From positions 23,535 through 87,534 of the forward strand of contig JAATFG010000016.1 in assembly GCA_015655355.1 (NCBI GenBank): 64,000 nt of DNA. The letters run 5' to 3'. This stretch comes from Lysobacterales bacterium (lineage in GTDB: Bacteria; Pseudomonadota; Gammaproteobacteria; Xanthomonadales; Xanthomonadaceae). Shown piece after piece: positions 30,326 through 38,542 of the stretch. Under the pieces are notes generated by a model that saw only the letters and a program-made list of their open reading frames with translations, had not been told where the DNA came from and searched no databases. The position numbers and the translations under genes were made by a program. Positions within the stretch are counted from its first letter, which is position 1. Each line of letters begins with the position of its first letter.

Positions 30326-30365
30326 CGACGCAAGGGAAACGCGCTGCTGGCGCGGAGCGACGTTG

Positions 30366-30396
30366 CGAAAAGGGCCGCATTGCGCGGCCCTTTTCG
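30366..30396. terminator. Bidirectional intrinsic terminator
   Basis: A 13-bp perfect stem CGAAAAGGGCCGC / GCGGCCCTTTTCG has a five-base loop. It lies between the TonB-domain lipoprotein and the convergent ABC permease and can serve both. Confidence 0.85.
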
Positions 30397-30421
30397 TTGC
30401 AGGCGAAATACCGCTTCCGCC

Positions 30422-31617
30422 TCAACTCGACACGGCGAGCTGTTCGTCGTGGTAGCGCCGGCTGGCCAGCCACCACAACGCCAGCGCCAGCAACAAGCTG
30501 CAGGCGAAATACACCGTCCATTCGACCGGCGCCACCGCCTCGCCGCGGATGATCCGCAGCAACATCTGGTTCTGCGCCAGGAACGGCACCGCGAACTGCC
30601 ACAGCTGGGTCTTGACCGGGTTCACCATCAGGATCAGCGTCGGCAGCATCGGCACCAGGATCAGCAACGACATGTAGCTCTGCGCCTGTTTCACCGTCTT
30701 CGCGCCGGCCGCCAGCCAGGTCAGCAGCGAGGTGCCGAACAGCAGCACCGGCACCAGGATCAGCAGCATCGTCGCGATCGCCTGCCCGCCGACCTGCATC
30801 TGCTTGCCGATGCTCGGCACCAGCATCGCGCCGACGCTCAGCGCGACCAGGGTCAGCAGCAATCCGCACAGGCCCAGCAGCGAAGCGGCGAAGATCTTTC
30901 CGGTCACCACGCCGCTGCGCGAGGCCGGCGTGGCCAGCAAGGGCTCCAGCGACTGGCGTTCGCGTTCGCCGGCGGTGGCGTCGATCACCAGATGTGCGCC
31001 GCCGAGGAAGGCGCTGAGCAACAGCAGGTACGGCAGGAAGCTCAGGGCCATGCCGCGTTTCGCTTCGGGCGTCGAAAGATCCTTGTCCGCGATCGCCAGC
31101 GGCATCGCCACGCCGGGACTGATGCCGCGCGCGAGCAGGCGCAAGGCGCCGACCTGCTGCGCGTAGGCACCGAGCACGGTTTCCACGCGCTGCACCGGGA
31201 TGCGCGTGTCCTGGCGGGTGGTGTCGCTGACGATCTGCACCTGCGCCGGCTTGCCGGCCTGCCAGTCCTTGGCGAAATCCGCGTCGATGCGCAGGTACAG
31301 GTCTTCGTCCTGGTCGCGGATCGCGGTGTCGAGGTCGCCGTCGACCTTCTTCCCGACGATGCCCTGCGAGGCGAGGAAGCCGACCAGGTTCGGTGCGTAC
31401 TGCGCGCCGACGATCGGCACTTCCAGCGGTTTCTCGTTCTGGCTTTGGGTGCGCGACTGGACCAGCGCGCCGATGCCGATGATGAATATCGGCGTCATGA
31501 TCGGCGCCAGCACCAGGGTCATCAGCAGGGTGCGGGTGTCGCGCACCAGTTCGCGCAATTCCTTCGCGCAGACGATCCAGATAGTGCTTCGAGTCAACGC
31601 GTTGTTCGAGAACAGGT

Positions 31618-31621
<4 letters not shown>
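30422..31621 (-). CDS. ABC-2 type exporter permease (NatB-like)
   Basis: The 399-residue protein has one N-terminal membrane helix (about 30-52, LLMTLVLAPIMTPIFIIGIGAL). A large extracytoplasmic domain (about 55-200) follows, then five or six helices, including FLPYLLLLSAFLGGAHLVIDATAGERERQSLEPLLATP, the hallmark of the NatB/ABC2_membrane_3 family. The start overlaps the stop of the ATPase gene by four bases (ATGA). NatAB of Bacillus exports sodium, but many homologues export unknown compounds. It is last of the six-gene operon. Confidence 0.85.
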
Positions 31622-32372
<751 letters not shown>

Positions 32373-32373
<1 letters not shown>

Positions 32374-33917
32374 CACGGACTCCAACCATTGAAATTGACG
32401 AAGGGCGACGGCGCCTGCAACGCATCCAGGCATTTTCCGTCGAGCGATTTGGCGTCGGCGCCGTCGATGAAGCGCGCCGCCAGGCGCGGCATGCAGCCGG
32501 CGCCGATGACGTTGTGGCCCTGCCCGCGCAGCACGAACAAGCGGCCGTTGGGCAACGACTTGACCACGTCCTCGCCATAGCGCGGCGGGGTGACCGGGTC
32601 GAACTGGCCTTCCAGCACCAGCGTCGGCACGCGGGTCGATAGCGGCTGGTGGAAATCCGCCGGCATTTCGCCCTTCGGCCACACCTTGCACGCGGCGGCC
32701 ATCACCTCCGTGAGCGAATCGCCGAGCACGGTGTCCTTGTCCTGGGCGCTGTTCGCTATCTGATCGCCGTCCTCGCTGCACACCACCGAGAACTGCATGC
32801 CCATCGCCATTGCGTCCTGCAGGTTGTCGTGCAGCATCGCGGTCAACGCGGTCAACGCTTCGTAATGGCCCTGGTTGGCGTCGTGGATCAGTGCCGGCAA
32901 CACCGTCGCCACCGTCGGCATGTACGCGAACATGCGCACCAGCCCGGCCACGTCGCCGGCCTGCAAGGCCTTGCTGCGCAGTTCGCCGCTGGTCGCATCG
33001 CGGTACGACACCTGCGGCGGGTTCGCCTTCAGCGTGGCGAGCAGCTTCGACAGTTCCTCGCGCGGCTGGCCGAGTGTGCGGCGGCAAGCGGCATCCTTGT
33101 CGCACTGGCCGAATTGCAGCGCCAGCGCGTCGTCAAGGTTGCGCGCGAAGATGTTGCCGAGGATCAGCGTGTTCGGCACGACCGAATCGAGGATCACGCT
33201 GCGCACGTGCTGCGGCTGGCGCATCGCGTACTGCTGGGCCACGCGCGTGCCGTAGCTGACACCGACGAGGTCGATCTTGTCGGCGCCGATCGCCTGGCGC
33301 ACCGCATCGAGGTCGCGCAGCGCGTCGGTGGTGGTGTAGAAGCGCAGGTCGGCCTTCTTCGCCAGTTCGTCGCGGCAGTTCGTCAGCGATTGCAGGAAGG
33401 CGGCGCGCGCCGCGTCGCTCTCGTCGTCGCTGTCGGGGAAATGGCAATTGAGCAGGTTGGATTTGCCGGTGCCGCGCTGGTCGAGCAGAATCACGCTGCG
33501 CTTCTTGCGGATTTCGGCGAAGGCCGGATCCAGCGCCGGATAGCTCTCGATCGCCGATTGCCCCGGGCCGCCGGCGATGAAGAACACCGGGTCGTCCGCG
33601 CTGTCGCCGTCGTCGGTCGGCGGCAGCCAGGCCAGGCCGAGGTCGAGCTTGCGTCCGTTCGGTTGCGCCGGATTCTCCGCGACCTGGAACGTCGTGCACT
33701 GCGCCTGCAGGCTTTTCTTCTGCGGCTCGGACTGGCCGAGGATGCACGGCTCGAAGGCGAGCGCGCCGAGCTTGCGCTTCGGCGCCGGTTGCGCGGCGAT
33801 GTTCGCGTGCGCCGGCTTGTCGGCCTTGTGCGCATGCTGCCAGTGCTGGAAGGCGTACACCGCCGCGACCACGACGATCGCCAGCGGTATCCGGTATTTG
33901 AGTGGAAGCGATTTCAT
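32373..33917 (-). CDS. Alpha/beta hydrolase, tripeptidyl/prolyl aminopeptidase type, membrane-anchored
   Basis: The 514-residue protein begins with a membrane anchor or uncleaved signal (about 9-27). The oxyanion GGPG lies at 116-119 and the nucleophile Ser221 in GVSYG. The likely charge relay is Asp440 (GQFDPVTPP) and His468 (GQGHNVIG). A cap region and a C-terminal TAP-like domain are present. Relatives are periplasmic or secreted exopeptidases. One-base overlap with the ABC ATPase gene suggests that the hydrolase and the exporter act on related peptides, which is inference. Confidence 0.85.
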
Positions 33918-33991
33918 TGCATGTCCTCGATGCTCGTCATCAGTCTGCGTTGTCGGTCTTCAATTGCGCTCTTCAACTTCGTTCTTCGCCG

Positions 33992-34189
33992 TCATTCCCC
34001 ATCGAAGAGGAAAATCGCCTCGATGCTGGAATCGAACAGGCGCGCGATGCGGAACGCCAGCGGCAGGCTCGGGTCGTACTTGCCGGTTTCCAGCGCGTTG
34101 ATGGTTTGCCGCGACACGGCCAATTCCTCGGCCAGCTGGCCTTGCGACCAGCCACGTCCCTCGCGCAATTCGCGCAGGCGGTTGTTCAC
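33992..34189 (-). CDS. Small XRE-family (Cro/CI-type) transcriptional regulator
   Basis: The GTG start at 34189 gives 65 residues: NNRLRELREGRGWSQGQLAE, then ELAVSRQTINALETGKYDPS and the end IEAIFLFDGE. This is a single helix-turn-helix domain of the short type that is often co-encoded with membrane proteins and ABC exporters. The GTG overlaps the preceding stop by four bases (GTGA). Its likely operators are the two palindromes at 34985-35006 and 35029-35050. Autoregulation is inferred from position and symmetry. Confidence 0.88.
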   Translation of the reverse strand: MNNRLRELREGRGWSQGQLAEELAVSRQTINALETGKYDPSLPLAFRIARLFDSSIEAIFLFDGE

Positions 34190-34803
34190 GAATAACGCCT
34201 CGCGATGACCAGCTTGGTCGCACCGTATGACAGGCACAGCGCCGGAAACACCCACAGCATCGCCACTTCGGCAGGTATCGCGATCAGTTTCGCGCTCTGC
34301 AGGAAACCCAACGCCATGAACAGCGCGCTGACCACCGCGGCGGAAATCGCAACCGCCTCCAGTTCCATGCGTCGCTGCAATTCGTCGCAGCCGCGCACGT
34401 AGCGCGCCATCGCGCGGATCACCAGCACCAGGAACACGACCGGCAACAACGCGATGGCGAAGCGCAGCCAGGTCGCGTCGATGCGCGCCAGCAGCGGCTT
34501 CCACACCAGCATCACCGCGACGTAGGCGACCATCGGCGGCATGAAATCGCGGTTGTAGCGGCGCTGCTGCGCCATCAGCACCGGGTCGCTCATTTTTTCG
34601 CGCACGTGCCGCCGCCACGCCGGTACCAGCCACAACGCGCCGAACGCCAGCATCGCCACCGCCATGCCGGCGGCCATCCCGGCGGCGAAGCCGCGCTGGT
34701 CTTCGTCCAACGGCGACGCCGGCAGGAACGCCAGCAGCAGGCAAATGACGATGACGGCCAAGCCCAGGCCGATGCGTTGCGGGAAAGCGGCCAAGCGGAA
34801 CAT
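34186..34803 (-). CDS. Membrane protein of unknown function, regulator-linked
   Basis: The start at 34803 (MFRLAAFPQRIGLGLAVIVICLL) gives 205 residues. Helices are seen at about 10-28, 38-58, 88-105, 112-130, 157-175 and 180-197. The loops contain REKMSDPVLMAQQRRYNRDFMPP. Its ATG shares one base with the stop of the upstream 52-codon gene (TGATG), and its stop overlaps the regulator start. I do not recognise a named family. Small membrane proteins paired with this type of XRE regulator may sense or modulate the regulator. Confidence 0.7.
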   Translation of the reverse strand: MFRLAAFPQRIGLGLAVIVICLLLAFLPASPLDEDQRGFAAGMAAGMAVAMLAFGALWLVPAWRRHVREKMSDPVLMAQQRRYNRDFMPPMVAYVAVMLVWKPLLARIDATWLRFAIALLPVVFLVLVIRAMARYVRGCDELQRRMELEAVAISAAVVSALFMALGFLQSAKLIAIPAEVAMLWVFPALCLSYGATKLVIARRYS

Positions 34804-34961
34804 CACCGCACGTTCCGCAGGGCGATGCCGATGGCCATGCCACGCAAGTGGCTGCCCAATCCGGCGGTCAACGGGGTGTCCAGCATCGATGAGAGCAACA
34901 GGCAGGTGGTGATGATCGCGGCGGCCAGCGCCAAATGCCAAGCGAGCGAGGGGTGGAACAT
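34803..34961 (-). CDS. 52-residue membrane peptide, first gene of the regulator-exporter operon
   Basis: ATG 34961 follows CCGGAG with seven bases of spacing and is read as MFHPSLAWHLALAAAIITTC, then LLLSSMLDTPLTAGLGSHLR and a final RNVR. One hydrophobic helix (about 8-26) and a basic C-terminus are visible. The stop overlaps the next ATG (TGATG), the same coupling used later in the operon, which supports it being real despite its size. No family is recognised. Confidence 0.6.
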   Translation of the reverse strand: MFHPSLAWHLALAAAIITTCLLLSSMLDTPLTAGLGSHLRGMAIGIALRNVR

Positions 34962-34984
34962 GGCGAATCTCCGGGGCGAATACG

Positions 34985-35006
34985 CATGTCAAGCAAACTT
35001 GACATG
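34985..35006. promoter_or_regulatory. Palindromic operator, copy 1
   Basis: CATGTCAAG and CTTGACATG form perfect 9-bp arms around four bases (CAAA). The site lies 24 bp upstream of the operon's first ATG and embeds TTGACA hexamers on both strands. Confidence 0.65.
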
Positions 35007-35028
35007 GAGCATGGGCCCGGAAAATCGA

Positions 35029-35050
35029 CTTGTCAAGCGTCCTTTACATG
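35029..35050. promoter_or_regulatory. Palindromic operator, copy 2
   Basis: CTTGTCAAG-N4-CTTTACATG matches copy 1 with one change in each arm. Centre-to-centre spacing from copy 1 is 44 bp, about four helical turns. Confidence 0.6.
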
Positions 35051-35138
35051 GCGGCTTTTTGCGCCGTCCGCGCCCGTCGCGGACACAAATGGGATGCACT
35101 GCGTGACCAACGCAACAGGCGCCGCGCACGTGCGCGCC

Positions 35139-35144
35139 TATAAT
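35139..35144 (+). promoter_or_regulatory. Consensus -10 box of the yadG-like gene (leaderless geometry)
   Basis: A perfect TATAAT is followed by TTGCAC and the ATG at 35151, so transcription would begin at or next to the start codon. No good -35 is present. Confidence 0.6.
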
Positions 35145-35150
35145 TTGCAC

Positions 35151-36089
35151 ATGACCACAAATCCTGTTCCCGCGCTGTCCATCACCGACCTGCGCAAGAC
35201 CTACGACAACGGCACCACCGCGCTCAAGGGCATCGATCTGCAAGTGGAAGCCGGCGACTTCTTCGCCCTGCTCGGCCCCAACGGCGCCGGCAAATCCACC
35301 ACCATCGGCATCGTCTCCTCGCTGGTCAACAAGAGCAGCGGCTCGGTCGAAGTGTTCGGCGTGGACATTGCCCGCGACCGCGACGCGGCGATGCGCCTGC
35401 TCGGCCTCGTCCCGCAGGAAATCAACTTCAACCTGTTCGAGAAGCCGCTCGACATCCTGTGCAATTACGCCGGCTTTTACGGCATCGAGCGCGAGGCCGC
35501 GCTGGTCCGCGCCGAAGAGGAATTGAAGCGCGCGCGCCTGTGGGAAAAGGCCGAAGTGATGAGCCGCACCCTGAGCGGCGGCATGAAGCGCCGGCTGATG
35601 ATCGCCCGCGCGATGATGACCCGGCCGCGCCTGCTGATCCTCGACGAGCCCACCGCCGGCGTCGACATCGAGATCCGCCGCAACATGTGGGAAACGCTGA
35701 AGGACATCAACGAGGCGGGGACGACCATCATCCTCACCACGCACTACCTCGAGGAAGCCGAGAGCCTGTGCCGCAACCTGGCGATCATCGACAACGGCAT
35801 CATCGTCGAGCAAGGCCCGATGAAGGCGCTGCTGGCCAAGCTCGACGTCGAAGGCTTCCTGTTCGACGTCGACGGCGAACTGCCGGCGACGCTGCCGCAG
35901 ATCGAAGGCGCCGCGCTGCTGGCGACCGATGCGCACACGCTCGACCTCGACATGCCGCGCGCGATGGACTTGAACCGCGTGTTCGCCACCTTCAACGATG
36001 CCGGCATCCGCGTGCGCTCGATGCGCACCAAGAGCAACCGCCTGGAAGAACTGTTCGTGCGCCTCACCGGCGACAAGGCGGCGGCGTAA
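35151..36089 (+). CDS. yadG: ABC-2 exporter ATP-binding protein (YadG-like)
   Basis: The 312-residue ATPase has Walker A at 42-50 (GPNGAGKST), signature LSGGMKRRLMIARAMM, Walker B LLILDEPTAGVD and switch His in TTHYLEEAESLC. A C-terminal extension of about 90 residues is typical of YadG and related DrrA-like subunits. It is followed two bases later by its permease gene. The family exports lipids or drugs; the substrate here is unknown. The gene is divergent from the regulator operon and may share its operators. Confidence 0.9.
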   Translation: MTTNPVPALSITDLRKTYDNGTTALKGIDLQVEAGDFFALLGPNGAGKSTTIGIVSSLVNKSSGSVEVFGVDIARDRDAAMRLLGLVPQEINFNLFEKPLDILCNYAGFYGIEREAALVRAEEELKRARLWEKAEVMSRTLSGGMKRRLMIARAMMTRPRLLILDEPTAGVDIEIRRNMWETLKDINEAGTTIILTTHYLEEAESLCRNLAIIDNGIIVEQGPMKALLAKLDVEGFLFDVDGELPATLPQIEGAALLATDAHTLDLDMPRAMDLNRVFATFNDAGIRVRSMRTKSNRLEELFVRLTGDKAAA

Positions 36090-36091
36090 CC

Positions 36092-36904
36092 ATGAATACC
36101 GAAGTGATGACCCAGACCCAGACCGAAACCACCATCGCGCAGCGCAACTGGATCGCGCTGCGCACCATCGTCCGCCGCGAAGTGATGCGCATCCTGCGCA
36201 TCTGGGGGCAGACGCTGGTGCCGCCGGCGATCACGATGACCCTGTACTTCCTGATCTTCGGCGGCCTGATCGGCTCGCGCGTCGGCCAGATGGGCGGCTA
36301 CACCTACATGCAGTTCATCGTCCCCGGCCTGGTGATGATGAGCGTGATCCAGAACAGCTACGGCAACATTTCGTCGAGCTTCTTCGGCGCCAAGTTCGGC
36401 CGCCACATCGAGGAAATGCTGGTCTCGCCGATGCCGAACTGGGTGATCCTCGGCGGCTACGTCGCCGGTGCGGTGCTGCGCGGGCTGATGGTCGGCGCGA
36501 TCGTGCTGTGCATTTCGTTGTTCTTCACCCGCCTGCACGTGCCGCATCCGCTGGTGACGCTGACGACCGTGATCCTCGGCGCGACGATCTTCTCGCTGGC
36601 CGGTTTCATCAACGCCGCATTGGCCAAGAAGTTCGACGACATCGCCATCGTCCCGACCTTCATCCTCACCCCGCTCACCTATCTCGGCGGCGTGTTCTAC
36701 TCGGTCACCCTGTTGCCTTCGTGGGCGAAGGCGATCACCCACGCGAATCCGATCTTCTACATGGTCAACGCGTTCCGCTACGGCCTGCTCGGCACCAGCG
36801 ACGTGCCGCTGTGGATCGCGTATGCGTTGATGCTGCTGTTCGTGGTCGTGATGACGTGGATCGCCCTGTACCTGCTCAAGCGCGGTTCCGGCCTCCGCAC
36901 GTAA
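36092..36904 (+). CDS. yadH: ABC-2 exporter permease (YadH-like)
   Basis: The start at 36092 (MNTEVMTQTQTETTIAQRNW) gives 270 residues with six helices. The ABC-2 signature region is present: GFINAALAKKFDDIAIVPTFILTPLTYLGGVFYSVTLLP near 185-222, and NPIFYMVNAFRYGLLG near 232. It partners the YadG-like ATPase immediately upstream. Length and motifs match E. coli YadH. Confidence 0.92.
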   Translation: MNTEVMTQTQTETTIAQRNWIALRTIVRREVMRILRIWGQTLVPPAITMTLYFLIFGGLIGSRVGQMGGYTYMQFIVPGLVMMSVIQNSYGNISSSFFGAKFGRHIEEMLVSPMPNWVILGGYVAGAVLRGLMVGAIVLCISLFFTRLHVPHPLVTLTTVILGATIFSLAGFINAALAKKFDDIAIVPTFILTPLTYLGGVFYSVTLLPSWAKAITHANPIFYMVNAFRYGLLGTSDVPLWIAYALMLLFVVVMTWIALYLLKRGSGLRT

Positions 36905-36917
36905 TCGAGGAAACATC

Positions 36918-37874
36918 ATGCGCATCCTGGTTCTGGGCGCCGGCGGCACCGGCGGCTATTTCGGCGGGCGCCTCGCCCAGACCGGCGCGGACGTGACCTT
37001 CCTCGTGCGCAGGCCGCGCGCGGCGGAACTCGACGCGAACGGCCTGCAAATCACCTCGCCGCTCGGCGATGCGCAATTCAAGGTGCAGCATGTGGTCGCC
37101 GAGGAACTGGCGAAGCTCGCGGCGGAAAAGCCGTTCGACCTGGTCATCCTCAGCTGCAAGGCCTACGACCTCGATTCGTCGATCGACGCGATTGCGCCGG
37201 CCGTCTCCGCGAACGCCACGGTGCTGCCGATCCTCAACGGCCTGCTGCATTACGACGCGCTCGACGCGCGCTTCGGCCGCGGCAAGGTGCTCGGCGGTTT
37301 GTGCTTCATCGGCGCGATGAAAGGCGCGAACGGCGGAATCCTGCACCTCACGCCGCCGGCGTCGATCACCTTCGGCGAGCGCGACACGCGCGAAATCACC
37401 GCGCGCGTCGCCGCACTTGCCGCGGCATGCGCCAAGGCCGACGCGTTCTTCAAGCACAAGGCCAGCACCGACATCGCCGAGGACCAGTGGATCAAGTTCA
37501 CCTTCCTCACCACGCTCGCTTCGGCGACGACGCTGATGCTCGGCAACGTCGGCCAGATCGCCTGCAGCGAAGGCGGTGCCGATTTCATGCGCGCGCTGTA
37601 CGCCCAAGTGGTTTCCATCGCCGCCGCCGAAGGCCATGCGATTCCGGCCAGGGCGCTCGACATCGGCAACCGGCATTTCACCGACGTCGAATCGCCGGAT
37701 ACGGCGTCGATGATGCGCGACCTGCGCCAGGGCCTGCGCATCGAGGCCGCGCACATCGTCGGCGACATGGTCCACCGCGCGCAAAACCACGGTCTTGCGA
37801 CGCCGCTGCTCGACGCGGCGTGGGTGCGTTTGCAGGTCTACGAAAAACTGAGTCAAGCCGCATCGGCGGCCTGA
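36918..37874 (+). CDS. panE: 2-dehydropantoate 2-reductase family protein
   Basis: The 318-residue protein has an N-terminal Rossmann motif GAGGTGGYFGGRLAQTG (7-23). ILSCKAYDLD near 75 and ILNGLLHYDAL near 105 carry the NADPH- and substrate-side Lys and Asn of ketopantoate reductases. The C-terminal half includes EDQWIKFTF and SMMRDLRQG, the family's second domain. PanE reduces ketopantoate for pantothenate and CoA synthesis. It is 13 bp after yadH in the same direction. Some homologues have other 2-oxoacid substrates. Confidence 0.85.
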   Translation: MRILVLGAGGTGGYFGGRLAQTGADVTFLVRRPRAAELDANGLQITSPLGDAQFKVQHVVAEELAKLAAEKPFDLVILSCKAYDLDSSIDAIAPAVSANATVLPILNGLLHYDALDARFGRGKVLGGLCFIGAMKGANGGILHLTPPASITFGERDTREITARVAALAAACAKADAFFKHKASTDIAEDQWIKFTFLTTLASATTLMLGNVGQIACSEGGADFMRALYAQVVSIAAAEGHAIPARALDIGNRHFTDVESPDTASMMRDLRQGLRIEAAHIVGDMVHRAQNHGLATPLLDAAWVRLQVYEKLSQAASAA

Positions 37875-37987
37875 ATCCATGCGGCTGCATATTCGGCGGG
37901 CTTGGTGGCCGCATGCCGAGAACCCGTTCGCGAGCTGCCGAAGCGGTTATGCTTGCGCCGTCCTCGGAAGATGTCGCGGCGGAACCG

Positions 37988-38542
37988 ATGGAAAGTGGGG
38001 AAATCACTCGACTGCTGGCACAAGCGCGCGCCGGCGAACCGGAACGCCTGTCGGTGGTATTCGAATCGCTCTATCCGGAACTGCGCCGGCTGGCGGCTTC
38101 GCGGTTGAGCGCGGGCGAACGTACGCTCAGCCCGACGGTGCTGGTCCACGAATTGTATCTGCACGCGACCAGTGGCGAACCGTTGTCGGCCACCGACCGC
38201 CGCCACTTCTTCGTCACCGCAGCCAAGGCGATGCGCTGGATCGTGATCGACCATGCGCGCCGCCGCGCCAGCGACAAGCGCGGCGGCGGCTGGGCGGCGG
38301 TCACGTTCACCGCCGAGCTGGCGGTGGCGGCCGACATCCCGGAGCCGCAGGTACTGGAATTGCACGAAGGGCTGGAGTCGCTGGGGGAGATCAATCCTCG
38401 GCAGCGCGAAGTGGTCGAGCTGCACTACTTTGCCGGGCTTGAGTTCTCCGAAATCGCCGGATTGCTGGAGTGCTCGCAGCGCACGGTGTACCGGGAATGG
38501 GAACGCGCCCGCGCGTTCCTGCACGCGCAGCTGGAGCCATGA
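37988..38542 (+). CDS. ECF-type sigma factor, TIGR02999 (kinase-linked) family
   Basis: From ATG 37988 (MESGEITRLLAQARAGEPERL) the protein has 184 residues; an upstream ATG at 37949 is possible, but TATGCT there resembles a -10 box. Sigma region 2 is ELYLHATSGEPLSATDRRHFFVTAAKAMRWIVIDHARRRASDKRGG. Region 4 is LGEINPRQREVVELHYFAGLEFSEIAGLLECSQRTVYREWERARAFL. The stop overlaps the start of a Ser/Thr kinase gene (ATGA), and no anti-sigma gene is adjacent. Related pairs (EcfK-PknS in Xanthomonas citri, EcfP-PknT in Vibrio) are activated by phosphorylation. The same logic here is inference. Confidence 0.87.
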   Translation: MESGEITRLLAQARAGEPERLSVVFESLYPELRRLAASRLSAGERTLSPTVLVHELYLHATSGEPLSATDRRHFFVTAAKAMRWIVIDHARRRASDKRGGGWAAVTFTAELAVAADIPEPQVLELHEGLESLGEINPRQREVVELHYFAGLEFSEIAGLLECSQRTVYREWERARAFLHAQLEP

